A stretch of DNA of 32,001 nucleotides, from the NCBI RefSeq assembly GCF_003336425.1, contig NZ_QEIO01000058.1, forward strand, positions 1 through 32,001. Reading direction: 5' to 3'. How positions within the stretch are numbered: position 1 is the stretch's first letter; every line of letters begins with the position of its first letter. This document shows positions 1 to 8,008 of this stretch, one piece after another. The DNA comes from Marinitenerispora sediminis. GTDB taxonomy: Bacteria; Actinomycetota; Actinomycetes; Streptosporangiales; Streptosporangiaceae. Below the pieces are notes generated by a model. The model was given only the letters and a program-made list of their open reading frames with translations, made no database searches and was not told where the DNA came from. The position numbers and the translations under genes are program-made.

Positions 1-86
1 CCGCCCGGGGGGGGCTGGACGGCGGGCCCGTCGGCCTGGCGGCCCACCGCGGTGGCGTCCTCGTCCTCGGCTTCCGGGCGAGCTGA
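1..86 (+). CDS. C-terminal end of an unidentified protein (partial)
   Basis: An open frame enters from the left edge and ends at TGA 84-86. It encodes about 27 residues ending in LVLGFRAS. Codon third positions are almost all G or C and the composition (Gly/Val/Leu-rich with an AHRGG turn) looks like a real globular C-terminus. Too little is visible to name a family. The following 490 bases hold no convincing gene, so this is the last gene of its transcription unit. Whether it is related to the next gene cannot be judged. Confidence 0.4.
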   Translation, partial: ARGGLDGGPVGLAAHRGGVLVLGFRAS

Positions 87-343
87 CTGCGCGCCGTGCC
101 GGGCCGAGACGCCCGTCCTGGAGTGACATCGCGCGCCCGCGTCCCGCCCCGGTATGTCCCCGGTACCCGGGTGACGGACCGGGAGGGCCGCGTCGCCGCC
201 ACCACTGACGCGGGGGCCGGCCCCACCGGTCGGGTGCCTGTCCTCGGCGAGGAGCGAAACCGGGAGACTTCTCCCGAGGGCGCGGCAGTGGCGGGCGGGG
301 GAGGGGCCTGCCAGGGGCGCGCCGCGCCGTGCGACTTCTGACT

Positions 344-379
344 GTTACTTTGCGGAGTTGGTTAGCTACATTTGGTAAC
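344..379 (+). promoter_or_regulatory. AT-rich promoter-like island in the 87-578 gene-free gap
   Basis: The gap 87-578 is GC-rich and holds no frame with protein-like composition. Its only distinct feature is an AT-rich island. TTACTT (345-350) and TACATT (367-372) are 16 bp apart and resemble -35 and -10 elements. GTTAC (344-348) and GTAAC (375-379) form inverted arms around them, which could be an operator. If used, this promoter would give the gene at 579 a leader of about 200 nt. Confidence 0.35.
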
Positions 380-578
380 GCCATGGTGAAGCCGGTTCAG
401 GTGACCGGTGCCGCCGGCGGACTTCCGGGCCGCGGGTACGGCTGGAGCAGGGCCCGCTGTGCCGGACGGCGGGGGACCGACGCGCCCATGAGCGTGCCGC
501 GCGGAGCCGTCGCACGATGCCTGCCGGCTGCCGCACGGCGCCGGGGGCAGGATCTCGCGGAGAGGGGTGGAGAGGGGC

Positions 579-935
579 ATGACGACAGTGGAAGACACGC
601 TGAGCCGGGCCGAGCCGCCGGCCGTCGAGAGCGCGAACCGCCGCTTCCGGTCCCGCCCCTCCTGGGCCTCGGTGCTCGGCGGCGCGGTGCTCGTCCTGGT
701 GGCGGGACTGGCCGCGGCCGAGGTGATCGCCGCGCTCGCGGGCCTCTCGCCGCGCGCCGCGGGCGGCGACCCCGCGGGTCTCGCCGGTGAGAACCAGTGG
801 CACGACCCGGTGGTGCGGCTCTCCTCATGGGTGGTGGCCCTGATCGGGCTCGCCCCGATCGTGCTGGCGCTGGGGTCGGGCCTGCGCCGGCGGTGGTCGG
901 CGGCGCGGCACCGCCGCCCCGCGCCGGCGGAGTGA
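579..935 (+). CDS. Two-TM membrane protein, DUF6286-like (alkaline-shock operon type)
   Basis: This is a 118-residue protein. A charged cytoplasmic N-terminus is followed by a first membrane segment (about residues 33-54, ending in AAEVIAALAG). An exported loop carries the motif NQWHDPVVRL, then comes a second membrane segment (about 84-104) and a basic tail. The layout of TM, AEVIxALxG, W-x-DP-x-V and second TM resembles actinobacterial DUF6286 proteins, which often lie beside Asp23 and AmaP envelope-stress genes. That assignment is from memory. No Asp23 or AmaP gene is visible here. ATG 579 is preferred over an in-frame GTG at 567 because GGAGAGGGG at 569-577 serves as its ribosome binding site. 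The gene converges on the HAD gene with a 28-bp gap. Confidence 0.6.
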   Translation: MTTVEDTLSRAEPPAVESANRRFRSRPSWASVLGGAVLVLVAGLAAAEVIAALAGLSPRAAGGDPAGLAGENQWHDPVVRLSSWVVALIGLAPIVLALGSGLRRRWSAARHRRPAPAE

Positions 936-963
936 CCGGGCCGGAAGGGGAGCGGGGCGCGGG

Positions 964-1656
964 CTAGCCGAGCAGGAGGTCCAGCACGGCCTCGGTGTCG
1001 GAGAGGTCGGGCAGGACGGTGGTCGCACCGGCGGCGCGGAGGGCGGCCGCGTCGCTGAGGCCGGTGGCCACGGCGACGATCCGGGCGCCGCCCTCCACCG
1101 CCGCGCGCACGTCGTTGGGGCTGTCGCCCACCAGCACCGTGGTGTCGGGCGTGAACGCCAGTCCGGTGGCCTCGTAGACCCGCCGACGGGCCACGTGGAC
1201 GAGTTCCGGGCGGTCCGGGTGGTCGTCGCCGTAGCCGCCCACCGCCGTGTCGACGAGGTGGTCGAGGCCGAACACCCTCAGCTTGTGCTCGGCGTTGCGC
1301 CGGCTGTTGCCGGTCAGCAGCGACGACATGATGTCGGGGGCCGCCGCGCAGCGCTCCAGGACCTCACGGGCTCCGGTGAGCACCCGTCCGCTGGCGTGCA
1401 TCTCGGCGCCGCGCGCGGCGAACTCCGCCTCGTTGATCTCCTGGAACCGGGCGAAGTCTCCCGGCCACTCGGTGAGGCCGTTGGCGGCCAGCGTCTCGTT
1501 GAACCACTGCCACTCGGTACGGCCGGGGCCCCTGGTGTCGGTGTGGTCGCTGAGGCCGGTGAACCGGGCGAACGCGTGGGAGAAGACCTCGAACCCGAAC
1601 CCGTCCACGTCCAGCAGCGTCTTGTCGATGTCCCACAGCACCAGACGTTGTCCCAC
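964..1656 (-). CDS. HAD-superfamily hydrolase (phosphoglycolate phosphatase-like)
   Basis: A predicted cytosolic phosphatase of 230 residues. HAD motif I is DIDKT (Asp9 nucleophile, Asp11 acid/base), followed by LLDVDG and an alpha-helical cap domain. Motif II is LLTGNS, motif III is the Lys of EHKLRVFGL, and motif IV is VLVGDSPNDVRAA, so all catalytic elements are intact. The frame is open further upstream to 1743, but GTG 1656 is chosen because GGGAGGA lies 5 bp before it. Similar proteins in actinomycetes are annotated as haloacid dehalogenases or phosphoglycolate phosphatases. The substrate cannot be read from sequence. The gene diverges from the fhuF-like gene across a 174-bp gap that contains an iron box. 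Confidence 0.85.
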   Translation of the reverse strand: MGQRLVLWDIDKTLLDVDGFGFEVFSHAFARFTGLSDHTDTRGPGRTEWQWFNETLAANGLTEWPGDFARFQEINEAEFAARGAEMHASGRVLTGAREVLERCAAAPDIMSSLLTGNSRRNAEHKLRVFGLDHLVDTAVGGYGDDHPDRPELVHVARRRVYEATGLAFTPDTTVLVGDSPNDVRAAVEGGARIVAVATGLSDAAALRAAGATTVLPDLSDTEAVLDLLLG

Positions 1657-1781
1657 CCAGGTCCTCCCTGATCGTCGTGCCCCCACCGTAGCCGAACCGG
1701 GGGCGATCCCCGGCCGTTCCGACGGATCGGCCGAATTCGCCACGCGGGGGACACCGGGCCGTCATCAGGACGCGATCGGCA

Positions 1782-1800
1782 TGAGGATAGGCTCACCTAT
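1782..1800 (+). promoter_or_regulatory. Iron box (DmdR/IdeR-type operator)
   Basis: TGAGGATAGGCTCACCTAT matches the actinobacterial iron-regulator operator TTAGGTTAGGCTCACCTAA at 16 of 19 positions. It contains a -10-like TAGGCT (1788-1793), so the bound regulator would cover the promoter and start site of the fhuF-like gene at 1831. This predicts repression by DmdR/IdeR with Fe(II) and induction under iron limitation. It also lies upstream of the divergent HAD gene, but nothing shows that the HAD gene responds. Confidence 0.75.
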
Positions 1801-1830
1801 GGACCGGTCTGTCGAGCCGTTGGGAAGCCC

Positions 1831-2691
1831 ATGCAGAGTTGCCATCCGCTGGCCGGCGTCGCCCGCTGGGTCAACGAACGCGGGCTCGCCCTGGACATCC
1901 GGCTGCTCGGGGCCGCCGACCCGGAGCCCCGCACGGCGGAGTGGGTGCGGCTGGACCGGCTGCCCGAGCGGGTCCCCGCCCTGCTCGCCGACCTCACCGT
2001 CCGGACGTGCGCGGGGCACCGCACGTCCGCCGCCGCGATCCTCGCCTCGGACGCCGCGCGCCAGGTCGCCGGGTTCGCCGCCGTCGCCGCGTACCTGGTG
2101 GGCCGGGTCCCCGACCTCGCCGCGGTCCGGCTGTGGGTGCGCGTCGCGGAGTCGGGCCGGCCGGCCGCGCTCGCGCTGCGCCAGGGCGACGTCGCGATGC
2201 TGGCCGGCGACCCCATGGCGCGCCGGCCCGGGGCGGTGCCGCTGCCCGACGACGACGCCCTCGACGGGTGGCTGGCCGCCGCCGCGGTGCGGACGCTGGA
2301 GCCGGTGTTCCAGGCGATCCGCGCGGAGAGCCGGTTCGGCCTGCGGCCGCAGTGGAGCATGCTCGCCGACGCCCTGTTCCGCGCGCTGCCGGCCGCCGCC
2401 GACGAGGTGGGCGCGGACCAGTCCGCGGCCTGGCAGCGGGCGGGCCGGATGGCGGCCCGCCTCAACGACGACGCACCCCGCGTGCGCCCCCGCCAGCGCC
2501 CGTTCCCGATCCGCCTCCCGGGCCGCCCGGCCAGCCGCCCCGAACGCCTCGTCCTGGTCCGCGGCGGGTGCTGCTTCCGGTATCGCTACAAGGAGCCGTG
2601 CAAGGGCTGCCCGCTCATCTCCGACGAGCAGCGCGAGCGCCGGCTGCTCGCCCGGTACGCACCGGCGGGGGGCGGGGAAGCCGCTCCGTGA
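1831..2691 (+). CDS. FhuF-like (2Fe-2S) protein, probable ferric-siderophore reductase
   Basis: A 286-residue protein ending in a cysteine cluster, C247-C248-x8-C257-x2-C260, in the sequence GGCCFRYRYKEPCKGCPL. FhuF-family ferric-siderophore reductases bind a [2Fe-2S] cluster through a C-terminal CC-x10-C-x2-C, so this is the same arrangement with two residues fewer. The N-terminal 200 residues are Ala/Arg-rich without other motifs, as in actinobacterial FhuF relatives. The iron box 30 bp upstream supports a role in releasing iron from imported siderophores in the cytoplasm. No siderophore transporter or biosynthesis gene is nearby. Start ATG 1831 has a weak GGGA ribosome site. An ATG at 1799 is out of frame. 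Confidence 0.75.
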   Translation: MQSCHPLAGVARWVNERGLALDIRLLGAADPEPRTAEWVRLDRLPERVPALLADLTVRTCAGHRTSAAAILASDAARQVAGFAAVAAYLVGRVPDLAAVRLWVRVAESGRPAALALRQGDVAMLAGDPMARRPGAVPLPDDDALDGWLAAAAVRTLEPVFQAIRAESRFGLRPQWSMLADALFRALPAAADEVGADQSAAWQRAGRMAARLNDDAPRVRPRQRPFPIRLPGRPASRPERLVLVRGGCCFRYRYKEPCKGCPLISDEQRERRLLARYAPAGGGEAAP

Positions 2692-2810
2692 CCGGACCGC
2701 CGTCGAGGAGCTGCCGCGTTCGGCGCCGGTGTCGCCCGTGTCAGGGACGCCGCGGGGCGGCCGTTGCGCGCGGGGACTGCTGGCTCGCCCCGTAGCGGGT
2801 GGCCGGGCGG

Positions 2811-2836
2811 ACGCGGGCGGCGTCGCGCGCCCGCGT
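2811..2836. terminator. Hairpin between convergent fhuF-like and vapC genes
   Basis: ACGCGGGCG (2811-2819) and CGCCCGCGT (2828-2836) form a perfect 9-bp stem with an 8-nt loop. It abuts the vapC stop codon and lies 120 bp past the fhuF-like stop, so it could end either transcript. There is no U tract, as is usual in these genomes. Confidence 0.45.
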
Positions 2837-3271
2837 TCACCAGTCGTCGGGTAGCAGCCGGAACGCCTTGTGCGGGGTCAGCGGGCGCACGGCCCGGAAG
2901 TCGCGGCGGTCCAGGGTCAGGACGGCATCGGTGCGGTACTCGGCCGCCAGTGCCACGTTCACCGCGTCCGCGAGGTCCAGGTCGAGGCCGTGGTAGCGCT
3001 GCTGAACGGCCTGCGCCGTGCCGAGGACCGCGGTGTCCACCTCCGGGACCTGGAAACGCAGGCGGCGGGCTTGCGCGAGGATGAACGCGATGAGGTGGGC
3101 GCGGGCGGCGGGCCCGAACCTGGCCTTGGCCATGTGGTCCACCTCCGCCAAGACCAGAGGGGAGATGACCACCGTCCCGGCCTCACGCAGCACGCTCTGG
3201 CAGTCAGCGGCTTCGGCGGAGTTCCGGTCGGAAGCGGCGATGATGCCGGAGGTGTCGGCGACCACGATCAC
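2837..3271 (-). CDS. vapC: PIN-domain ribonuclease toxin (VapC-like)
   Basis: A 144-residue PIN-domain protein, the usual length for VapC. The acidic residues expected to hold the catalytic metal are present: Asp6 in VADTSG, Glu43 in LAEVDHM, Asp102 in LADAVN, and Asp121/Asp124 in LTLDRRDF. VapC toxins cleave tRNA or rRNA when freed from their antitoxin. The GTG start overlaps the antitoxin stop codon by 4 bp (GTGA), so translation is coupled, as in typical vapBC modules. The RNA target cannot be predicted. The pair is unrelated to the flanking metabolic genes and may be a mobile-origin stability module, although base composition is not visibly different. Confidence 0.8.
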   Translation of the reverse strand: MIVVADTSGIIAASDRNSAEAADCQSVLREAGTVVISPLVLAEVDHMAKARFGPAARAHLIAFILAQARRLRFQVPEVDTAVLGTAQAVQQRYHGLDLDLADAVNVALAAEYRTDAVLTLDRRDFRAVRPLTPHKAFRLLPDDW

Positions 3272-3507
3272 GTGCCGTCGGCTCCCCCGGTGACCGCCCT
3301 CGTGACCTCGGCGCTGGATGCCGTCTCGCCGCTACCGTCGAACATGGGCCAGTCGAGCGGCTCGTCCCACACGCGGTTGGCCATGGCCGCCAGGTGGATG
3401 CCCTCGCGGATGAGCTCCGCCTCCGGGATGCCGCGGCGTCGGGCGGCTTCCTTGATGAGCGCGAGGTCCTCCGGGTCGGCGTAGACGTTCGTTCTCTTCA
3501 TGGACAT
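3268..3507 (-). CDS. vapB: Ribbon-helix-helix antitoxin (VapB-like)
   Basis: A 79-residue protein. The N-terminal 45 residues ([20 protein letters not shown], then [15 protein letters not shown]) fit a ribbon-helix-helix DNA-binding fold of the CopG/Arc type: a short beta strand followed by two helices. The acidic C-terminal tail (about residues 46-79, with WDEPLDWP) is the expected toxin-binding arm. It lies directly upstream of, and overlaps, the PIN toxin. No ribosome binding site precedes ATG 3507. A TAGCAT -10 lies 6 nt upstream, so the message is probably leaderless. The in-frame ATG at 3501 also lacks a ribosome site. Autorepression is likely, through the repeats over the promoter. Confidence 0.75.
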   Translation of the reverse strand: MSMKRTNVYADPEDLALIKEAARRRGIPEAELIREGIHLAAMANRVWDEPLDWPMFDGSGETASSAEVTRAVTGGADGT

Positions 3508-3531
3508 GTACCAATGCTAGTCCATGTACCA
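3505..3531 (-). promoter_or_regulatory. vapBC leaderless promoter with operator repeats
   Basis: Read on the minus strand, TAGCAT (3519-3514) is followed by 6 nt and then ATG 3507. This is the TANNNT-N5/7-start arrangement of actinobacterial leaderless genes. TGGTACATG occurs twice, at 3531-3523 and 3513-3505, 18 bp apart and on either side of the -10. The second copy contains the start codon itself. Repeats placed this way are a likely VapB or VapBC operator for autorepression. Confidence 0.55.
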
Positions 3532-3538
3532 CCACGGT

Positions 3539-3572
3539 GCCCGCGCCGGTGCGGCCGCCCGGCGGTGCGGGC
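3539..3572 (-). terminator. Probable terminator of the gcv-sdaA operon
   Basis: Just past the sdaA stop, GCCCGC pairs with GCGGGC and an inner GCCGG pairs with CCGGC, with a 3-nt bulge on one side. The hairpin separates the glycine operon from the leaderless vapBC promoter. The stem is imperfect, so the call is moderate. Confidence 0.4.
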
Positions 3573-3578
3573 GGTGGG

Positions 3579-4991
3579 TCAGCACTCGATGACGTTGACC
3601 GCCAGCCCGCCCCGGCTGGTCTCCTTGTACTTGTCGTGCATGTCGCGGCCGGTGTCGCGCATCGTCCTGATGACCTTGTCCAGGGACACGAAGTGGCTGC
3701 CGTCGCCGCGCAGGGCGATACGGGCGGCGCTGATGGCTTTGACCGATGCCAGGGCGTTGCGCTCGATGCACGGCACCTGGACGAGGCCGCCGATGGGGTC
3801 GCAGGTCAGGCCGAGGTTGTGCTCCATCGCGATCTCCGCGGCGTTCTCCACCTGGGCCGGGGTGCCGCCGAGGACCTCGGCGAAGCCCGCGGCGGCCATC
3901 GAGGACGCCGAGCCGACCTCGCCCTGGCAGCCCACCTCGGCGCCCGAGATGGACGCGTTCTGCTTGAACAGGATGCCGATCGCGCCCGCCGTGAGCAGGA
4001 AGCGCACCACGCCGTCGTCGTCGGCGCCCGGGGTGAAGTGCTGGTAGTAGTGCAGCACCGCGGGCACGATTCCGGCGGCGCCGTTGGTCGGGGCGGTCAC
4101 CACGCGGCCGCCGGCGGCGTTCTCCTCGTTGACCGCGAGGGCGTAGAGCGTCACCCAGTCGGCGCCGCGCATCGGGTCGCCGTCCTGGACGCCGGCCGGC
4201 GGGGCTGCCAGGCCGGTGTCGTCGCAGCGTCCGCCGAGCTGCCGGTAGAGCCGGTGCGCCCGGCGCGGGACCCGCAGGCCGCCGGGCAGGGTGCCTTCGG
4301 TGGTGACGCCGCGGCGGACGCACTGCCGCATCACCCGCCAGATCTCCAGCAGTTCGGTGCGGACCTCGGCGGGGGAGCGGCCGAACGCGCGCTCGTTGGC
4401 GAGCATGAGCGCGCTGATCGACATCCCGGTGTCCCGGCACAGGTCGAGGAGTTCGGCGGCGGTGTCGAAGGGGTGCGGCAGTGCCGTGTCGTCGGGCTTG
4501 ATGCGGTCGGCCCCGGCCGCCTTCTCGTCCACGACGAAGCCGCCGCCCACCGAGTAGTACACCCGCGTGAGCAGTTCCGCGCCGTCGGCGTCGCGGGCGG
4601 TGAAGCGCATGCCGTTGGGGTGGCCGGGCAGTGTCTCGCGGCGGCGGAAGTCGACGTCCTCCTTGGGGGCGAAGGCGATCTCGTGCTCGCCGCCGAGCCG
4701 CAGCCGTCCGTGCTCCGCGACGCCGGCCAGCAGCCGCGGCACGGCCTCGACGTCCACCCCCTCCGGCGTCTCGCCGAGCAGCCCGAGGATGACGGCGGTG
4801 TCGCTGCCGTGCCCCCTGCCGGTCAGCGCGAGCGAGCCGTAGAGCTCGGCCCGCACGGCGGCGGTGCGCGGCAGCAGCCCGGCCTCCCGCAGCCCGGCCA
4901 CGAACGTCCGGGCCGCCTTCATCGGCCCGACCGTGTGCGAGCTGGAGGGGCCTATCCCGACCTTGAACAGGTCGAACACGCTGATGGCCAT
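3579..4991 (-). CDS. sdaA: L-serine ammonia-lyase, iron-sulfur dependent, single chain
   Basis: It converts L-serine to pyruvate and ammonia with a [4Fe-4S] cluster. The 470 residues comprise the N-terminal domain ([19 protein letters not shown]) and the alpha domain fused in one chain. Cluster cysteines are Cys355 (VGCQGEVGS), Cys397 (LTCDPIGG) and Cys408 (VPCIERN). The protein ends exactly at Cys470 (NVIEC). In the Legionella enzyme a C-terminal cysteine reaches into the active site as the fourth ligand, and the same can be inferred here. ATG 4991 has GGGAGGA 4 bp upstream. It is the last gene of the riboswitch-led operon and drains serine made by GlyA, but a strong hairpin (5028-5059) separates it from glyA. 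Confidence 0.95.
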   Translation of the reverse strand: MAISVFDLFKVGIGPSSSHTVGPMKAARTFVAGLREAGLLPRTAAVRAELYGSLALTGRGHGSDTAVILGLLGETPEGVDVEAVPRLLAGVAEHGRLRLGGEHEIAFAPKEDVDFRRRETLPGHPNGMRFTARDADGAELLTRVYYSVGGGFVVDEKAAGADRIKPDDTALPHPFDTAAELLDLCRDTGMSISALMLANERAFGRSPAEVRTELLEIWRVMRQCVRRGVTTEGTLPGGLRVPRRAHRLYRQLGGRCDDTGLAAPPAGVQDGDPMRGADWVTLYALAVNEENAAGGRVVTAPTNGAAGIVPAVLHYYQHFTPGADDDGVVRFLLTAGAIGILFKQNASISGAEVGCQGEVGSASSMAAAGFAEVLGGTPAQVENAAEIAMEHNLGLTCDPIGGLVQVPCIERNALASVKAISAARIALRGDGSHFVSLDKVIRTMRDTGRDMHDKYKETSRGGLAVNVIEC

Positions 4992-5027
4992 GGCGTCCTC
5001 CCTCTCTTCCGGCTCATGGGGCGGGCG

Positions 5028-5059
5028 GCCGGGACCCGGCGCGGCGGCCGGGTCCCGGC
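5028..5059 (-). terminator. Intercistronic hairpin between glyA and sdaA
   Basis: GCCGGGACCCGGC (5028-5040) and GCCGGGTCCCGGC (5047-5059) are perfectly complementary 13-bp arms around a 6-nt loop. The hairpin sits in the 110-bp gap between glyA and sdaA. It may attenuate readthrough so that sdaA is made at a lower level, or protect the 3' end of the gcvTH-glyA message. Confidence 0.6.
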
Positions 5060-5101
5060 GTGCGCGGGGCGCCGACCGGGACGGGCGGGACCGCCCGGCG
5101 G

Positions 5102-6376
5102 TCAGCGCAGCCCGGGGTACAGCGGGTGCTTGCGGGCGAGCGCGGCGACGCGGTCGCGCAGGGCCGCGGCGTCGTGCTCGGGCTGCAGCGCGGCGGCGAT
5201 GATGTCGGCCACCTCGGTGAAGTCGGCCTCGTCGAAGCCGCGGGTCGCCAGGGCCGGCGTGCCGATGCGCAGACCCGAGGTGACCATGGGCGGCCGCGGG
5301 TCGTTCGGCACGGCGTTGCGGTTGACGGTGATGCCGATCCCGTGCAGCCGGTCCTCGGCCTGCTGCCCGTCGAGCTCGGACTCCCGCAGGTCCACCAGGA
5401 CGAGGTGCACGTCGGTGCCGCCGCTGAGCACGCTGACCCCGGCCGCCACGGCGTCGGGGCGGGTCAGCCGCTCGGCGAGGATCCGTGCGCCCGCGACGGT
5501 GCGGCGCTGCCGGTCGGCGAACTCCTCGCCCGCGGCGACCTTGAGCGCCACTGCCTTGGCCGCGATGACGTGCTCCAGCGGGCCGCCCTGCATGCCCGGG
5601 AAGACCGCCGAGTTGATCTTCTTGCCGAACTCCTCCTTGGCGAGGATCAGCCCGCCGCGCGGCCCGCCCAGGGTCTTGTGGGTGGTGGTCGTGACGACGT
5701 CGGCGAAGGGCACCGGGTTGGGGTGCAGACCGGCGGCCACCAGGCCGGCGAAGTGCGCCATGTCCACCATGAGCAGCGCGCCCACCTCGTCGGCGATGGC
5801 GCGGAACCGCGCGAAGTCGAGCTGGCGCGGGTACGCCGACCAGCCGGCGATGATCATCTTCGGCTGGTGCTCCTTGGCGAGCGCCTCGACCTCGTCGTAG
5901 TCGACCGTGCCGTCGGAGTCGCGTACGTGGTAGGCGACGGCGTTGAGGATCTTGCCCGAGTAGTTGATCCGCATGCCGTGGGTGAGGTGCCCGCCGTGCG
6001 CGAGGTCCAGGCCGAGGATGGTGTCGCCCGGCTTGAGCAGCGCGAAGTACACCGCGGTGTTGGCCTGCGCGCCGGAGTGCGGCTGGACGTTGGCGTGCTC
6101 GGCGCCGAACAGCGCCTTGGCGCGGTCGATGGCGAGCTGCTCCACGACGTCCACATGCTCGCAGCCGCCGTAGTACCGGCGCCCGGGGTAGCCCTCGGCG
6201 TACTTGTTGGTGAGCACCGAGCCCTGGGCCTCCAGGACCGCCTGCGGGGCGAAGTTCTCGGAGGCGATCATTTCCAGGGTGTCGCGCTGCCGGGCCAGTT
6301 CGGCGTCGACGGCGACCGCGACCTCCGGGTCGAGCTCGGCCAGTGTCTGGTTGAGCGGGTTGGTCTCGGCGGCCAT
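5102..6376 (-). CDS. glyA: Serine hydroxymethyltransferase
   Basis: A PLP enzyme that interconverts glycine plus 5,10-methylene-THF with serine plus THF. It is 424 residues long, normal for the family. The PLP lysine is Lys234 in [14 protein letters not shown]. Other signatures are [30 protein letters not shown] and [17 protein letters not shown] 6376 is preferred because GAAGG lies about 8 bp upstream. An in-frame GTG at 6391 would overlap gcvH by 11 bp. With ATG 6376 the genes do not overlap (the gcvH stop is at 6381-6383). In this operon it uses the methylene-THF released by glycine cleavage to turn a second glycine into serine, which SdaA then deaminates. Confidence 0.96.
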   Translation of the reverse strand: MAAETNPLNQTLAELDPEVAVAVDAELARQRDTLEMIASENFAPQAVLEAQGSVLTNKYAEGYPGRRYYGGCEHVDVVEQLAIDRAKALFGAEHANVQPHSGAQANTAVYFALLKPGDTILGLDLAHGGHLTHGMRINYSGKILNAVAYHVRDSDGTVDYDEVEALAKEHQPKMIIAGWSAYPRQLDFARFRAIADEVGALLMVDMAHFAGLVAAGLHPNPVPFADVVTTTTHKTLGGPRGGLILAKEEFGKKINSAVFPGMQGGPLEHVIAAKAVALKVAAGEEFADRQRRTVAGARILAERLTRPDAVAAGVSVLSGGTDVHLVLVDLRESELDGQQAEDRLHGIGITVNRNAVPNDPRPPMVTSGLRIGTPALATRGFDEADFTEVADIIAAALQPEHDAAALRDRVAALARKHPLYPGLR

Positions 6377-6380
6377 GTGG

Positions 6381-6761
6381 TTAACCTTCACCTTCGGTCA
6401 GCTGCGTGTACTGCTCCGGGGTGAGCAAATCGGCGGGTTCGTCCGCGAGCTCGACCTTGAACAGCCAGCCCTGCCCGTAGGGGTCGGTACCGACGAGCTC
6501 CGGCTCGTCGACGGCCGCGCGGTTGATGTCCACGACCTCGCCGTTGACGGGGGCGTAGATCTCGCTGACCGATTTGGTGGACTCGACCTCGCCGCACGGT
6601 TCACCCGCCGCGACGGTCGCCCCGACCTCGGGCGGCTCGACGAAGACGATGTCGCCCAGCGACTCGGCGGCGAAGGCCGTGATGCCGATGGTGGCGACGC
6701 CCTCGTTGATGGCCACCCACTCGTGCTCGCTCGTGTAACCCAGCTCCGCGGGAACGCTCAA
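6381..6761 (-). CDS. gcvH: Glycine cleavage system H protein
   Basis: The lipoyl carrier of the glycine cleavage complex, 126 residues. It shuttles the aminomethyl group between GcvP, GcvT and the lipoamide dehydrogenase. The lipoylated lysine is Lys63 in [11 protein letters not shown], with the usual YAPVNGEV strand after it and the N-terminal YTSEHEWV motif. The start codon is a TTG at 6761, supported by GGAGAG 5 bp upstream and by the family N-terminus. No ATG or GTG is available nearby in frame. It follows gcvT by 118 bp and precedes glyA by a few bases. Confidence 0.96.
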   Translation of the reverse strand: MSVPAELGYTSEHEWVAINEGVATIGITAFAAESLGDIVFVEPPEVGATVAAGEPCGEVESTKSVSEIYAPVNGEVVDINRAAVDEPELVGTDPYGQGWLFKVELADEPADLLTPEQYTQLTEGEG

Positions 6762-6879
6762 TTCAACTCTCCAGGAGGTATTCCATTATCCAGCACGACC
6801 GGTCTCCGGCGTGCCCGGCCCTGACGACGCTGACCTGCCCCGACCGCCCGCTACCGCGCCGGCGGGACGGGGCCGCGGC

Positions 6880-8004
6880 TCACGCCTCCCGCCGGTAGAA
6901 CGGGAGCTCGACCACATCGACGGGTTCGGCACGCCCGCGCACGTCCACGGCGAACGCGCCCGTCGCGGTGTCGACCCCGGCGTCGACGTAGGCGACCGCG
7001 ATCGGCCGTCCCAGCGTCGGCGAGGGCGCGCCGCTGGTGACGACGCCGACCGGCTGATCCTCGCGCAGCACGGTGTATCCCTGCCGGGGGACGCGCCGAC
7101 CCCGGGCGACCAACCCGACCAGCGTGCGCGAGGGGCCGCTGCGCGCCCGGGCGGCCAGGGCGGCCCGGCCGACGAAGTCGCCGGGCTTGTCGAGCTTGAC
7201 GACCCGGCCGAGCCCGGCCTCGTAGGGGGTGACCTCGGTGGTCAGCTCGTTGCCGTACAGCGGCATGCCGGCCTCCAGGCGCAGCGTGTCGCGCGCGGAC
7301 AGGCCGGCCGGCACCAGGCCGTGCGGTTCGCCGGCGGCGCTGAGGGCGTCCCACACGGCGGCGGCGCCGGAACCGGGGCGGAGGAAGATCTCGAAACCGT
7401 CCTCGCCGGTGTAGCCGGTGCGGGCGAGCAGCACCGGGTGGCCGGCGACGGTGTGGAAGTAGCCGGCGTAGTACCGGATGTCGGAGAGGTCGGCGTCGGT
7501 GAGCGGAGCCAGGATCTCGGCGGCTCGGGGGCCCTGGACAGCGATCAGCGCGTACTCGGCGGACTCGTCGGCGACCTCGGCGTCGAAGCCGGAGGCGCGC
7601 TCGCGCAGGGCGGCGGCCACGGCGTCGCTGTTGGCGGCGTTGGCCACGACGAGGTAGTCGTCGGCGGCGAGCCGGTAGACGATGAGGTCGTCGAGCACGC
7701 CGCCGTCCTCGGCGGTGATCATCGTGTAGCGGGCCCGGCCGGGCGCGACCGCGGAGAGGTGGCCGACCAGCGCGTGGTCGAGGAGCGCGTCGGCCTGCGG
7801 GCCGCGGACGTGGATCTCCCCCATGTGGGAGAGGTCGAACAGGCCGGCCGCCTCGCGGACCGCGCGGTGCTCGCCGGCCTCGCTGCCGTAGCGCAGCGGC
7901 ATCAGCCAGCCGGCGAAGTCGACCAGTGCGGCGCCGAGCCGCTCGTGCACCTCGTACAGCGGGGTCCTACGGGGCTCGGCGGTCGCGGCTGCGGGCGCGC
8001 TCAT
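6880..8004 (-). CDS. gcvT: Glycine cleavage system T protein (aminomethyltransferase)
   Basis: It releases ammonia and transfers the methylene group from H-protein-bound aminomethyl to THF. The protein is 374 residues. It has RTPLYEVHERLGAALVDFAGW at the start, FDLSHMGEIHVRGP, YTGEDGFEIFLRPG and the C-terminal RARSGPSRTLVGLV region typical of GcvT. Start ATG 8004 has AGGAGA 5 bp upstream. The frame stays open to 8271, but that extension is the riboswitch and not protein. This is the first gene of the gcvT-gcvH-glyA-sdaA operon. GcvP and dihydrolipoamide dehydrogenase are not in the window and must be encoded elsewhere. Confidence 0.96.
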   Translation of the reverse strand: MSAPAAATAEPRRTPLYEVHERLGAALVDFAGWLMPLRYGSEAGEHRAVREAAGLFDLSHMGEIHVRGPQADALLDHALVGHLSAVAPGRARYTMITAEDGGVLDDLIVYRLAADDYLVVANAANSDAVAAALRERASGFDAEVADESAEYALIAVQGPRAAEILAPLTDADLSDIRYYAGYFHTVAGHPVLLARTGYTGEDGFEIFLRPGSGAAAVWDALSAAGEPHGLVPAGLSARDTLRLEAGMPLYGNELTTEVTPYEAGLGRVVKLDKPGDFVGRAALAARARSGPSRTLVGLVARGRRVPRQGYTVLREDQPVGVVTSGAPSPTLGRPIAVAYVDAGVDTATGAFAVDVRGRAEPVDVVELPFYRREA

Positions 8005-8008
8005 GGAG

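Noticed and set aside
87-578. A c-di-AMP (ydaO-type) riboswitch in the leader before 579
   Set aside because: A few fragments such as GGAGCGAAACCGGGAGACTTCTC recall the motif, but the conserved order of blocks is absent and the downstream gene is not a typical target.
1799-1801. ATG right after the iron box as a leaderless start of the fhuF-like gene
   Set aside because: It is out of frame with the cysteine-motif frame. ATG 1831 is in frame.
1247-2854. Open frame of over 500 codons across the HAD and fhuF-like genes
   Set aside because: It is antisense to one gene and out of frame with the other, is rich in Ser/Arg/Pro, and has no motif. The two genes with clear motifs explain the region.
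5060-6424. Long open frame of about 450 codons antisense to glyA and gcvH
   Set aside because: It mirrors the coding frame of glyA, a common effect of GC-rich third positions. Its translation is Val/Gly/Arg-rich without any family motif.
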